Positions 40,256 to 51,224 of a stretch of 64,000 bases of DNA are shown here, piece after piece. The stretch comes from Arion vulgaris. Its lineage: Eukaryota > Mollusca > Gastropoda > Stylommatophora > Arionidae. The DNA lies in contig CM036758.1 in NCBI GenBank assembly GCA_020796225.1, forward strand, positions 64,883,774-64,947,773, read 5' to 3'. The notes under the pieces are model-generated. The model saw nothing but the letters and a program-made list of their open reading frames with translations. It did not search any database and was not told the DNA's origin. Both the position numbers and the translations under genes were made by a program. Numbering within the stretch: the first letter of the stretch is position 1; every line of letters starts with the position of its first letter.

Positions 40256-40900
40256 TAATGTTAGTTAAGTAAGTTTATACAAATCATCCTTGTTACTGAG
40301 AGCCGTCATAGACAGTAATTAAAATGTTTTCTTAGTTCCGTCCCAGATGAACTATGATTTTACTGACCACAAGCTACTCTCAGATCATTCAAATGTCAAT
40401 TGGGTATCATATAAAAACTTGAGAAGTAAAGTCGGACGACACAATGTTGACCATATCTCCCCATCATGTTCCGTTTGACAAAGAAAATCACAACTCTAAC
40501 ACCACTTTCAAAAATTAGAAAAAATAATTTTATTATCTTCTATTTACTTATTATGGATATTAGATTAATTCACAAAGTTAAATTTGTTGTCAATATCTTC
40601 AAAGAAACTATGCAGATAAAAAGAAAATCATAAAAATAATCAATTTTTTAATATCCATGTCCTTCATTTTCAAATATAATGGACAATTCATTAACTCATT
40701 AAACATCAATTAACCACTTTAGTGGCGCATAAATGTGCGTCAATCACACTACCAGCAACTATAATACCTCTTCTCATAGAGCGCACACTGTCTTTCGTTT
40801 CGTACTAAACCTTCCAAATTTTTATTGAAACTATAAATAGTCAAACAAATAAATTTAAATATAGTATACTGAATGATATATATTAATGTGATAAATAATG
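40256..40900. other. AT-rich; weak SINE-4-like segment
   Basis: No gene. Around 40400-40470 TTGAGAAGTAAAGTCGGACG and AATGTTGACCA resemble the SINE-4 copy at 52630-52860. Confidence 0.4.
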
Positions 40901-40904
40901 CAAA

Positions 40905-41150
40905 CATGTCTCCATGGCGCAGTGGTTAAGGCTTTGCCTGCACGACTGAAGATTGTAAGTTCGAATCCGAAACTAGTCACATTTGATGAGATATCTAGGA
41001 TTGTTGCTGAAGCTACGATGTTCGTGTTTTGTGCAACACTTTCGTCAGATGTCATGCCATTTCGACAGATGTCATGTTATTTCGGCAGATGACATAACAT
41101 TTCAGCAGATATCGTGACATTTCAGCAGATGACGTGACATTGACGAAGCC
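40905..41150 (+). mobile_element. SINE-1-related copy (variant head)
   Basis: A box ATGGCGCAGTGGTTAAGGC, B box AGTTCGAATCC, then GATATCTAGGATTGTTGCTG, TTGTGCAACACTTTCGTCAG. The CATTTC(A/G)GCAGAT(G/A) segment is repeated four times near the end. Confidence 0.7.
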
Positions 41151-41430
41151 ATATGAGGAAACTAGGTGCAAAGAAATTAGTCATCACCTTTAGATCCGTT
41201 AACATCTACTCAAACAAACTAAATAGAAAAAATGTTTCTTTGATAAAAATGATGGTGTCCTAAAAGTTGGTCAGAACTCGATAACATTCAGGCAATGCAT
41301 CTATGCTAAACAATGTAATAACAAATGTGTTTGTAGTTCAGTAAATTCATTTTGTGAAGGAGACTTTTGTCAGAAGTAGTTATACACATATAATAAGTAT
41401 GGAATACACTGTTAGTAGAATTATAAACAA
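41151..41430. other. No feature recognised
   Basis: AT-rich, non-coding. Confidence 0.5.
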
Positions 41431-41434
41431 ATTC

Positions 41435-41685
41435 ATCATCATCATCAAGTAGCTTATCCCTTCTGGGACTTGGCTCTCATCACAGCAGTCCTGAAAAACT
41501 CTCTGTTCTGTGCAAGTTTACCGACGTCAGCAGCAGTCATTCTCAGATCGTCAATGACATCTTGCATCCATCATCTTCTAGGTCTTCATCTCATTTTTCT
41601 TCCAGACACCATTCCCTTCAAAATTATCTTCTATATGCACTGATGTCGTTTGATGTGTCCGAAATATTTAATTTAATATAAAGAT
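41435..41685 (-). mobile_element. LINE-C-like 3' end
   Basis: Plus reads ATCATCATCATCAAGTAGCT, CTCATCACAGCAGTCCTGAA, CCATCATCTTCTAGGTCTTC, ATGCACTGATGTCGTTTGAT: the arrangement of the LINE-C terminus. Confidence 0.6.
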
Positions 41686-42475
41686 AACAAATGACTTAGC
41701 CAAGTTTATTGAACATGAAACAGAACATGCAAAAATGTTGTCAGTTAACAAAATTATATTGAAAATAGTGTATTTTTAATAAAAATATTTTACATCATCT
41801 GACAGTTGACATTTTTTTTTACAAATGATTAATGTCAACTTTGAAAGTAAATAAAACCTATGCTAACTGGTTAATATTTGACAAATATTATGATGGTAAA
41901 ACAACCAAGAATTCGTAATGTTAGCAGACAAATAAAATTATATTTTTGCAAACCTTGATTTATTGATTGATTTATTGATTGATTGGTTGATTTATTGGAC
42001 CAATGTCCTTGTGCTTCGGTTAATATCCATGTATTCTATGATCGTTTTCTTGCACAGAAAGATCAGCGCAGGCGAGGGTCTCCAATTTAATTTAATAGCC
42101 AATCTTGAATTTTGCATTCATGTGACTGTGGAGTCGATCGTGTTCTGTTGTAAGACCCACAATAACAACTTGTTCTAATCTGCTGATATTTGTTAGTTGT
42201 CCTGTGTTTGTATTGATGGTTTTCTTATGGATTTAGTCATCCTTTTCCTAGCAGGATGGGTAACTGGTATATTCGATTGCTCTCTCCTGCAGCATCTTTT
42301 TTCACCAATCAGCCTGCTGTCTAATTTCCTGGTATTTCACAATGAGACATTATCAACTCTAAAACAACCTTGTTCTCTTTACACAACCCAGACAGTTATG
42401 GTATGTAGACATGACAATTTTCTGGACTGAAGTGCTCGGAGGGCTGATTTTTGTATCTGTCAAAAATACAATCAA
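41686..42475. other. No gene recognised
   Basis: AT-rich; short TTGATTTATTGATTGATTGG repeat near 41960-42000. Small open frames without family features. Confidence 0.45.
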
Positions 42476-42479
42476 TTTG

Positions 42480-42615
42480 TAGACCTAGATTAACATTCAA
42501 GTTTCTTAGTTTCAACATTGAAAGCCTGAATTTCTGCATCATAGTTAGGACATACCTTCCCTGTTTGTACTTTAATCCTCTCTCTAATGTTCTTTAGGTA
42601 TTCTGTAAACACTAA
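42480..42615 (-). mobile_element. RNase H-type LINE fragment
   Basis: Minus strand: EYLKNIRERIKVQTGKVCPN then YDAEIQAF, resembling the AE-Q-A RNase H motif of I-like LINEs. Short and uncertain. Confidence 0.35.
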
Positions 42616-42789
42616 ACTGCAGTTGAAAACGACGTGATCTTAAGTGCGACGTTAATCTATCAGTGTCAAAATAGGACGTTGACATCAAACGACAGAAATA
42701 ACGTGTCTACAGTTAGTGTTGGAAGTATCAAGAAAATAATGGTTTAGAAATGTAGAGAAAAGTAACAAATTTGGTACAATTACACTTCG

Positions 42790-43015
42790 TCCTGAAACAA
42801 ACAAATTAAATTGTTCAACAACATAACTAGATTACCTACAGACAGTGCACCTCAAAGAACAATGATAAGATACTAGACAAAGGTTGTCCATGTAAAATCG
42901 GGACTACATAATAAACAGAAGCAGTGAATGACAAAGTGCATACAAAAGTCCGTTCTATAAATATCTTCGGATTCTGACGTTATGAGGCAACCCAGGAATA
43001 AAGAAAGGAAATGTG
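42790..43015 (+). mobile_element. LINE-A 3' end, decayed
   Basis: GACAGTGCACCTCAAAGAAC, ATCGGGACTACATAATAAAC, then GATTCTGACGTTATGAGGCA terminus. Confidence 0.6.
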
Positions 43016-43595
43016 AAAAAAAATTAACAAAGAATACATGGACTACTATTTTTAGCAATTTAAAATATTTATTTTTTTCTACAAGAAATTCAATATAATT
43101 CTGAAGACAATAACAAAAACGTGCACCAATATTAACTATTTCTTAAGAACCACTTCCTTCGACGTCAAGTCCCTGGAGGCGGTCACAAATACACATCTTG
43201 TACTTGGAAGAGCTGAACAGCACCAAAAATATGACATAACATAGTCAAGTAACTTTTAAAAATGTCAAATTCGAGGTCATCTTGTCACTTAACATCCTGG
43301 TCTAGGTTTCTTGACTTCCTTATATCATCTAAATAATAAATTAAACAGAATTATTTAAAGCTGTGCAATAAACATTTTATGCATGTCTTTAAGTGTTCAG
43401 TCACAAACATCATTATACAAAACTCAGAAAAACTCAATGATTATCTTTACAGTTGAACGCACTGGGTCGCTCAAACAAGCAATAACTTATAACTTAACCT
43501 TAGTAATTTCTATGAATGTAATAACGCTAACATGCTAGATAAGATCTCAACTTGACATCCTGGTTAGTCTCGAGTCTTTGACATCGACGTATTAT
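43016..43595. other. No feature recognised
   Basis: AT-rich, non-coding. Confidence 0.5.
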
Positions 43596-43756
43596 TGCTT
43601 ATTGGTTACTCAAATGGAGTCATGGTATTTCGGGCAGACCCATAGGTGCACAGTCTCTACGACATATGTCGAAGTGTATGCATGCTGATGGTTTCTGTGG
43701 CTCGCTGGTCAAACACACTCCTCACTCTGCCCCTCATGCATGTAGTTCTACTTGTT

Positions 43757-43873
43757 TCAGGTTCAGTCTGGAATATTTTTAGGGCACTCAGGACATGTCC
43801 ATAGGTGCTCCGATCTCCTTAACAATAGCTCCAACAGCGTCCAACGACTGACCGTACCAGTTCGATTTTGACT
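43757..43873 (-). mobile_element. Short LINE-D 3' end nested in LINE-D
   Basis: Reads GTCTGGAATATTTTTAGGGC, TCCATAGGTGCTCCGATCTC, CAACGACTGACCGTACCAGT. Flanked by ATGCATGTAGTTCTACTTG and ATGCATGTAGTTCTAGTTG (18 of 19 identical), a target-site duplication. Confidence 0.8.
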
Positions 43874-44383
43874 AATGCATGTAGTTCTAGTTGTACAACA
43901 GGCAACTCCGATAAATCGCTGGATGGATCCAACATCTATTTTAGTGTCCTCACTTAACAGACACTTGCAAAGAGATTGAAGAACCTACCCTTTATCTATC
44001 TTTGTTTATGTAAGCCTGCCCGCTCTCTCATTGTCGCATACACCAACATACCCAGGGCAGCAGATTCACATAATCTTCTTAAGGTTGGAAACCTCGATTG
44101 ATGATATCCACACATACCGCAACTTGCCATCTCTGACCTTTCGAAACATCGACTGAGAGTCATACACAACAACGGCCCAAGTGAACAGAGTTTCAGAGAA
44201 CCACTACAAGGAAGCAGTAACGGCCTCAACATCCATCCTCATACTGGAAGTAATAGTGCTATATGATCAGCTTTCTCTGCAACAACCCACAAGCACGCTA
44301 GCCATATAATCCCAGCCTGACTTTAGATCGCGATACACAGACCCATAGGTATAATAACAACATCCTCATCCCTTGTATTCCTT

Positions 44384-44639
44384 AGGGGATCTCTGTGGCT
44401 AAGTGGTTAAGCCCTTTGCCTTGTGAGTCGAAGGTCGTGGGTTCGAATCCGGACCACGGCCTTCTGTTCACGAGTGTAGTTTTTTCCAGAGACCCTAGGA
44501 TTGTTGCCGGGGGCTACGGAGTTCGTGCTTTGTGCAATACTCTCGGCAGGTGGCGTGCCATTTCTGCGGAGAGGACCGAGCCATATGGGGTAACACCCGG
44601 TGCAATTAAGTCAATCCTTCGGCTTTAAAACCCTTTAAA
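44384..44639 (+). mobile_element. SINE-1 full-length copy
   Basis: A box TGGCTAAGTGGTTAAG, B box GGTTCGAATCC, body AGGATTGTTGCCGGGGGCTA, CTCGGCAGGTGGCGTGCCAT, tail CCTTCGGCTTTAAAACCC. Target duplication CCCTTGTATT at 44370-44379 and 44640-44649. Confidence 0.92.
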
Positions 44640-44900
44640 CCCTTGTATTATCTGCTATCAGATGTTTAATTGTGAGTTCAGCCTTCAAGATGACACAATC
44701 TCTAAGTTCTCTTCCAAGAATAAGGATAACATGGTGGTAGTTTGTCATGCTGCCATCTATGGGGATATATTCTTCCCTTTTTGGTAGGATCGAAACTGTG
44801 ATACCCTGGCTAATTTTTGTTTCAGCCGTGGCCATCCCACGATATGCCAGGATTGCATCTCGTGCCCTTAACAGCGTTAGCATGTTTATGCAGTGAATGT

Positions 44901-45214
44901 CTATAATCCACAGTATCCCGCATATATAAATTGGCTTGGGTGGATAGCGTGTCGGATATGTATTGACAAAAGGCCAAGTATATATATCTCATCTTCACAA
45001 TGGGAGTATCTCTAGTGTAGTCAAGGACTATACGATAACATTATCTCATGTTTTTGGCGTGAGTATTGAGAAGAGACATCGTTACCTTATTATCTATCAT
45101 ATAGAGTTATCGTAATGATGTTCCACCCCCATTTATGATTCACTTCTGACTACTATTCAAGGTTTGAGTTTCAACTTATTTAGATATTTAATGCATCACT
45201 CAATATTTGGGTAA
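44901..45214. other. No feature recognised
   Basis: AT-rich, non-coding. Confidence 0.5.
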
Positions 45215-45415
45215 TAAATGTAGACTTGTCACACGCGCTAGTTTACCTGAACAAAAATCTCGTGTAATAAATGTAGACTTGTCGCACGTAGTTACCTGAA
45301 CAAAATCCGTAATAAATGTAGATTTCGCACTCGCTAGTTTACCTGAACAAAAATCTCGTGTAATAAATGTAGACTTGTCGCACGCGCTAGTTTACCTGAA
45401 CAAAAATCTCGTTAT
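45215..45415. repeat. Minisatellite, about 55-bp unit, 4 copies with deletions
   Basis: Unit contains GTAATAAATGTAGACTTGTC, GCACGCGCTAGTTTACCTGA and ACAAAAATCTC. Confidence 0.9.
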
Positions 45416-45640
45416 TGCCTGTAATACCTCTTTTTGGGCGGTGTAGGACAGGTGGGACGAGAGCCTGAGGAATTTAATGGCTGCCTGGCTAGTGCAGTCT
45501 GCGCAAAGCTGTTCAGGTTAGGATTTTTCATTTATGCCCACAACAGAAAAAAATCGTTGGCCTTACCGTGAATTGAACACGGGTCTCCCACATTGGAGCC
45601 ACGCCCCTAATCCATTCGGCCAGACCACTCCTACCTTACT
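45416..45640 (-). mobile_element. SINE-5 copy (tRNA-derived)
   Basis: Minus strand: A box TGGCCGAATGGATTAGG, B-box-like GTGTTCAATTC, then body; tail GGTATTACAGG. Relative at 5885-6120. Confidence 0.7.
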
Positions 45641-46424
45641 TTCAAGGTAAATCAATATATGAATAGTGGGGTCAAAATGGTTTTTGTATATGCCGATTTC
45701 AGCACTATTTTAACAATCAAAAACCATTCATTTCATGAATGAGGATTATGTTAGGATTGACACTTGGTTGATATGTTTAGCACACTGTTACCTGAACGAC
45801 AGGTAAAGTTACACTTATTTCTAGAAGACATAATCCCGGATCTTGGTGCTTGTTTACCTGTTTATTTGGGCATTAAAATGTAGCAGGAGAACAGGTTAAG
45901 CGTGAATAAAATGTCTCTTAGATCGTGTCAATTTTTATTTCTTTGATATGGTATAATTATTATAATTTACATTTTTTAAATCCTGATGTCGCAGAAGTGG
46001 TGCGTGACAGTTTTATGTCAACGGTATGGGCGTCATACGTTAAAGTAAGGAGGGGCAAGCTCTATACTTTCATGCAAAGTGGCTTTTTGATAAAACAATA
46101 TGGTATTATCTAATTCCGCATAGTGAATTATAAACTAAAATTTATTCTATTCGATTTGCCATTTCCCTGGAAAAAGTTATGTGGACGCCCCTGGTTAACG
46201 GCAACTTAGAGCCCATATATTGTGGATACTTGATATATAAGGAACAACGACTTTCGAAAAAAGATTGATTTCGTCGACAGCTCAACGATTTTAATTCATC
46301 TGATATACAGTAAGTAGAATTTCAGTCTATGAACTTGTTGGCATATCAATGATTCTCGTTATTCTGATATTGTAAATATAAATTTAGTTGGTGAATTTGT
46401 CGACGATACATCGAAGATTTTAAT
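45641..46424. other. No feature recognised
   Basis: AT-rich, non-coding. Confidence 0.5.
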
Positions 46425-47090
46425 TCATTTATTCTTTCTTCTTTGTTTTCTCTAATTCTGTTTTGCCTCACAGTGTCAGGATAAGAGGAGATTTATAGAA
46501 CGGGCATTTGTGTGCGCTTCACAAACTTTTTAACTGCCTCTGTTATCTCTGAGGTCCATATTTTGCGTGGAAGGCCTTATGCGTTGTATCTACTGTATTG
46601 AAATAACATTGCTCTTTGAGGTGAACTGTCTGTTGGTAATCTGCTTAGGTGGCCGAACCATTTAATTTGTTGTTTCTTGATGAAGTTCAGTACTGATGAT
46701 GTTACATCCACTTTTTCCTCATGTCTTCATTTCTAAACCGGTTTCTTCTTGTTGCTCCCAGCATTGCCTAGACACTTCCTCTCTGTCGTGACTAGTTTTC
46801 TTCTACGGTTTGCTGTCAGTAGTGTCCATATTTGACACTGATAGCATAATGTTAATAGAAATATTGTTTTCAATAATGCTTTTTAGTGTTCATGGCGACA
46901 TTTCAAAATTGGCGCGACGTCCTATGATTTGATCTGTTTTAATCTATCTGTGTTGGATATCGCTATTCTACCGTTTGCTGAAAAATGCTCCCTAGGTATG
47001 TACAGTCTTTGACTTGTTTTAATGGGTGTTTGTCAATGGATAAATTGGTAGTGTATTTCTCTCTATCGAATTCCATTACTTTGGTTTATT
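46425..47090 (-). mobile_element. LINE-A copy
   Basis: Plus reads GCCTCACAGTGTCAGGATAA, GGTGGCCGAACCATTTAATT, CTTGATGAAGTTCAGTACTG, matching the LINE-A copies; more frame breaks than 26758-27263. Confidence 0.8.
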
Positions 47091-47154
47091 CATTTAATAT
47101 GCTGTAAATATAAGATTAGTGTGTGCATTCGTGTGGCTACATCGACAATTATAA

Positions 47155-47505
47155 TTCAGTGAGACAGTTAGTCAGCCAGTTAATCAGCCAGCCAGCCAGC
47201 CAGTCAATCAGTCAGCTACCTAGCTAGCTAGCTAGTTGGTTGGTGGGTTGACTAATTAGTGAGCTAGTTAATTGTTGGTGGGTTGACTAATTAGTGAGCT
47301 AGTTAGTTGGTTGGTGGGTTGACTAGTTAGTGAGCTAGTTAGTTAAATAGTTAGTTAGTTGATTGATTGGTTTGTTTGTTGGTCAGTTAGTTTGTTAGTT
47401 GGTTGATTGGTTTGTTTGTTGGTCAGTTAGTTTGTTAGCTAGGTAAGTAGTTAGTAGTTAGTTGGTTCTCTGGTTGGTTGGTTAGTTAGTTAGGCAAAAG
47501 CTCGT
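47155..47505. repeat. (GTTA/GTTG)-rich tetranucleotide region
   Basis: Degenerate GTTAGTTAGTTGGTTGGTGG-type repeats preceded by CAGCCAGCCAGCC. Not a telomere-like hexamer or pentamer array. Confidence 0.9.
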
Positions 47506-47589
47506 CTTGAACATGGGACCTATTGTGATTTTATCCGTCCACGACAGAATAAGGAACTCAGTCTAACCTAGGTAAATATAGGAAATCAC

Positions 47590-47870
47590 TGGGAAATACA
47601 TCCATGTGTTGCCGGGAAGGAGAGCAAGAATAGTGGCATTGCGACCAAAAAGGCATGTCGTAAGAGACGACTGAGGTAGGAGCCTAGGAAGCTATCCTAG
47701 TAAACAAAAGCGTCACAGAAATCGGATTTGCTGGCCTTCTTGTAGGCGGATAACTGCCGTACCGTACAATTGCTCTTTGGCTCAGATCATATACAAATCA
47801 CAAAGAGTGGTTAACAAGTGGTCGATATGGAACTTTCGAAGAAGAAGATTGGAAAATAGAGCTATCGATC
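47590..47870 (+). mobile_element. SINE-6 copy
   Basis: AAAGGCATGTCGTAAGAGAC, GACTGAGGTAGGAGCCTAGG, AAGCTATCCTAGTAAAC, ATACAAATCACAAAGAGTGG. Collinear with 22330-22575. Confidence 0.7.
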
Positions 47871-48079
47871 CATGCAGGTAGCGATCCAAGTACTGTTGGA
47901 GCCAGAAACGAGACTTTCAAACTCCAGAGATCAGCTGACTGTTACAGAAACTGCCAAGAAAAGATGGTACAAGTTAGGAATAATTTCAACACAGTTTAAT
48001 TAATAACACGGAACTGAAAATGGAATATAAACGTTCATGATACATTGTGACCTATTGTTCTATTTTGTAATGGAAAAAA

Positions 48080-48290
48080 TCATCATCATCAGGTGCCATG
48101 CCGGCTGGCGTAAGCGATCATGGATCTCTACAAATATCTGTATCTGGTGTTTGGTATCATCTCAGATGTTGACGCTCTCCGTGCCATGAAGTCAGGCTAT
48201 CCAAAATGTTCTCTCTCTGTCTTCCTCTGGAAAAGAATACAAGAGAGAAAAGAGAATAACGACCTAGAGGTAGATACTTCTCTGTTAACT
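48080..48290 (-). mobile_element. LINE-E 3' end
   Basis: Minus strand contains ATGATCGCTTACGCCAGCCG and GCATGGCACCTGATGATGAT; the same terminus is at 54690-54765 (plus) and 61280-61470 (minus). Confidence 0.6.
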
Positions 48291-48299
48291 ATTGATTGA

Positions 48300-48620
48300 T
48301 AGATAAGATCATCATCATTGCACTTCGATAAGTAACCATGTGTGCTCCGATATCTTTCTTACACAGGAATTTCTAAACTGTAGTGCACGAACTACGTAGC
48401 ACCGGCGAGGTTACTCGATGTAGTTTTGAAGATGGTGAAGATATCTTTGTAGGAATGTTTTATTTTTAATCTTTTCGAATGAATTTTTCCGGGCAAATGA
48501 TTTCCAGCCTTCTCTTCTCGATTTTGAACGGCCAATGGTTCTTTTACGTTGTTAACTTGAACACGGGGACTACCTTATATCGTCCGTCTCCGATATGACA
48601 AGGGACTGGTAACTATAACG
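48300..48620 (-). mobile_element. SINE-2 copy, head missing
   Basis: Plus reads ATCATCATTGCACTTCGATA, AGTAACCATGTGTGCTCCGA, TTTTTAATCTTTTCGAATGA, TCGTCCGTCTCCGATA; ends before the tRNA-like head, 20 bp upstream of the CBM14 gene start. Confidence 0.75.
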
Positions 48621-48641
48621 CATTTAAACAATACTATTTAA

Positions 48642-48939
48642 ATGCATGTTTATTTCAGACTGGTAATGCTGACAATGATTCTGCACATCTTCATTTACAC
48701 GGTAGCCGTTGTCTGTATAGCAGAAGCTGTATCCCCAACAGCACCAAATCAGTGCCCGCAGCCTACAGATGGTGATTCGGCAGCAGCACCTTTTTATTAT
48801 GCCAACCCATACGAATGCAAGTCATTTTACCAGTGTGATAATGGCGTAGCAGTGTTAAAATATTGTGGCGACAACACAGTTTGGAACGATGACGACAAGA
48901 CATGTGTTATCTTTAACTCATATTTGGACACATGCACAC
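48642..48939 (+). CDS. Secreted chitin-binding (CBM14) protein, exon 1: signal peptide and first domain
   Basis: Starts ATG at 48642; an in-frame ATG at 48666 (MLTMILHIFIYTV) is an equally good start. The hydrophobic segment MILHIFIYTVAVVCIAEA is a signal peptide, so the protein is secreted or matrix-bound. Residues 38-97 form a peritrophin-A/CBM14 domain with all six cysteines (C38, C59, C65, C75, C88, C97; spacing 20-5-9-12-8) and the aromatic motif YECKSFYQCDNGVA typical of chitin binding. The exon ends in phase 1 at CACAC|GTAAGT (48940). That donor and its context are tandemly triplicated with a 39-bp period (donors at 48940, 48979, 49018), all in the same phase. Joining to exon 2 (phase 1) keeps the frame. 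Role inferred: binding chitin in an extracellular matrix such as shell, cuticle or gut lining. Confidence 0.8.
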
Positions 48940-49037
48940 GTAAGTTTGACTGTTTGAGATATTTGGACACATGCACACGTAAGTTTGACTGTTTGAGATA
49001 TTTGAACATATGCACACGTAAGTTTCAGATGTTTATT
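48921..49037 (+). repeat. Three-copy 39-bp tandem repeat over the exon 1 donor
   Basis: Unit TATTTGGACACATGCACACG + TAAGTTTGACTGTTTGAGA. Units 1 and 2 are identical; unit 3 differs at two positions and in its end. Translated it reads YLDTCTRKFDCLR repeats. Confidence 0.97.
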
Positions 49038-49179
49038 CTATGTTTGAGAAGAGATGTTTTATCTGTATGTTGTGAGAAGAATGTTTTATTCTGTATGTTG
49101 GGAGAGGAGACAGTCATGGCACTTGTGATGATGAACTTCATAGTACTCAATATCCCTTGTATCAATCCTAACATTTGCC

Positions 49180-49808
49180 AGCGAGATATCACCCTGGAAT
49201 CTAAAATGATAAAAATAACAGAGCAGTTCACCTATTTAGTAGCAATTTTGATTGCACAGGAAATGTTTAAAATAGAAATTATGATACGAATTGGCAAAGC
49301 AACATCAGCTTTTAAAAGTCTAGATAAAATATGGAACTGCAAGTTATATAGTATTAAAACTAAATTACGAATTTTCAATTCAAATGTTGTATCAATCCTA
49401 ACATATGCTAGCGAGAGTTGGAAAATGACTAAAGATATAGAAAGCAAGTTGAATGCATTTGAAAATAGATGTCTGCGAAAAATAATGAATATAAAATGGA
49501 ATGAATTCAGGAGAAGTGATGAAATCAGAGACATGTCTGGTCAACCACTAGTGACAACTGTTATAAGAAAGAGAAGATGGAGATATGTTGGGCACACCTT
49601 GAGGAGAAATGATCAACGAATATCAAAGCAGGCATTGAAGTGGGATGCAAAGGGTTCAAGAAAGAGAGGTCGACCTAAGGAGACCCTGAAACGAACTTTG
49701 CTGAGAGAGGCAGGAAATATCGGTCTGAGTTCCATGGAGAAGATTGAGCGAGTTGCCCAGGATAGAGCGGTATGGAGAAATTACTTGCAGGCCCTATGTA
49801 ACGTATAA
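49180..49808 (+). mobile_element. LINE 3' end (RTE-like) in intron 1
   Basis: Encodes ITEQFTYL, RIGKATSAFKSLDKIWNCK, SNVVSILTYASESWKMTKD, FENRCLRKIMNIKWNEF, IRKRRWRYVGHTLRRND, RKRGRPKETLKRTLLREA and WRNYLQALCNV, the classic C-terminal order of RTE-like LINE ORFs, ending in a stop. It is open and in frame with exon 1, so unspliced sequence from 48642 to 49808 is one 388-codon ORF. The LINE part is a normal LINE tail, not a host domain. Confidence 0.85.
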
Positions 49809-49883
49809 AGGTTCGAGATAAATTATTATTAATATCCCTCATGTTGTCAAGATGTGTTCGCTACTTTACTTTGTGTTTATTGA

Positions 49884-50335
49884 GCAGAATCGAGCTCTCT
49901 GTGGCGTAGAAGCTAGGTGCTCGTCTCTCATGCCAAAGGTACCAGGTTTGCTCCCTCATGGAGCCATCTGGATATTTTTCTAGAGATACCTGATCTTACT
50001 GTAGGTGAGATCGAGTTTCTAGTCCTATCGGAGACGGACGATAAAATGTAGGTTCCCTTGTTCAATTTGAACACATAAAAGAACCATTGACAGTTCAAAA
50101 TCGAGAAGAACAGGCTGGAAATCTGCTGCTCGGGCATAATTCATTAGAAAAAGAGTAAAAATACAATTCTTACAAAAAACATCTTCACCATCTACAAAAT
50201 TATGTAGGGGACCCTCATCGGTGCTACGGAGTTCGTGCACTGTAGCTGAGAACTTCCTTTGTAAGAAGGAGATCGGAGCACACGTGGTTACTCACCGAAG
50301 TGCAATGATGATGGTTCTATCAAATTAATCAATTA
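49884..50335 (+). mobile_element. SINE-2 full-length copy
   Basis: tRNA-like head (CTCTGTGGCGTAGAAGCTAG; degraded B box AGGTTTGCTCCCTC), body GATCGAGTTTCTAGTCCTAT, GGAGACGGACGATAAAATGT, 3' end GAGATCGGAGCACACGTGGT then ATCAATTAA repeats. Confidence 0.85.
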
Positions 50336-50374
50336 AACAGAACCATATGCATTCTTTCTTCAACGGTAGATATT

Positions 50375-50655
50375 GTTCTGTAAGCAGGAGTGGTGTTAGT
50401 TGTTCCAGTACATGGTGTATAAGCAGGAGTGGTGTTAGTTGTTCCAGTACATGGTGTATAAACAGGAGTGGTATTAGTTGTTCCAGTACATGGTGTATAA
50501 ACAGGAGTGGTATTAGTTGTTCCAGTACATGGTGTATAAACAGGAGTGGTATTAGTTGTTCCAGTACATGGTGTATAAGAAGGAGTGGTGTTAATTGTTC
50601 CAGTACATGGTGTATAAGCAGGAGTGGTGTTAGTTGTCCCAGTACATGGTGTATA
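50375..50655. repeat. Minisatellite, 39-bp unit, 7 copies (intron 1)
   Basis: Unit GTACATGGTGTATAA(G/A)CAGG + AGTGGT(G/A)TTAGTTGTTCCA. The minus-strand frame reads TPCTGTTNTTP(V/A)Y repeats; mucin-like in look but antisense to the gene. Confidence 0.97.
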
Positions 50656-50689
50656 TTTTATTACCAAAAATTGTACAAAAACCAAATGT

Positions 50690-51190
50690 AAACACTGTCA
50701 TATTTTGAAAATTCTTTGCTTTAAAATCTATATCGTCTTCGTGTCCCGTTTGAGCCATAAAACTTCCACTAGTGATTCCCATCTCTGCCGTCTGTCGTCG
50801 TTCTATCAAAATTTCCCATGTCAGGCTACACTCTTTCAACTTTTTCAACAGTTATCCCGGTTTTTTTTTGGACGTTCAGATCTTCTTTTCCAATCCATTA
50901 TACACCGGCGATCTGTTCTACATCTCCCCACTGACATCCAACATACATGAATTAATCCATTATACACCGGCGAGCTGTTCTACATCTCCCCACTGACATC
51001 CAACATACATGAATTAATCCACCGACATCTTCGTCATTTATTGACTGTCTCCAGTGATACACAGTTTGTTCGATTTAATACGATCTTTATTTGTTATTGG
51101 CCACCATGTTTACAGGATTCTTCTTAACCATTTATTTTGAAATATCTCCAGCTTGTTTATGATGTTTTAGGAACTCTTTGCTTAGTTTAG
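50690..51190 (-). mobile_element. LINE-F 3' end in intron 1
   Basis: Minus strand encodes LKECSLTWEILIERRQTAE then MGITSGSFMAQTGHEDD; relative at 4480-4870. A 68-bp segment (CCATTATACACCGGCGA...) is duplicated at 50895-51020. Confidence 0.5.
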
Positions 51191-51224
51191 AATAATTCAT
51201 CACCATGAGAATCTCAGTAAATAC

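Larger units (their letters stand above)
43600..44900 (-). mobile_element. LINE-D copy carrying two later insertions
   Basis: Collinear with 18880-20760 read on the same strand (CATAGGTGCACAGTCTC, CTCTGCCCCTCATGCATGTA, CGACTGAGAGTCATACACAA). A second LINE-D 3' end is inserted at about 43757-43873 and SINE-1 at 44384-44639. Confidence 0.7.

Noticed and set aside
44384..44470. True tRNA gene
   Set aside because: A and B boxes are part of a dispersed SINE with body, tail and target duplication; no cloverleaf was confirmed.
47155..47505. Interstitial telomeric repeat
   Set aside because: The GTTA/GTTG repeats are irregular tetranucleotides, not TTAGGG or TTAGG arrays.
50329..50685. Mucin-like TTP repeat ORF (minus)
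   Set aside because: Antisense to the host gene inside its intron and entirely due to a 39-bp minisatellite.
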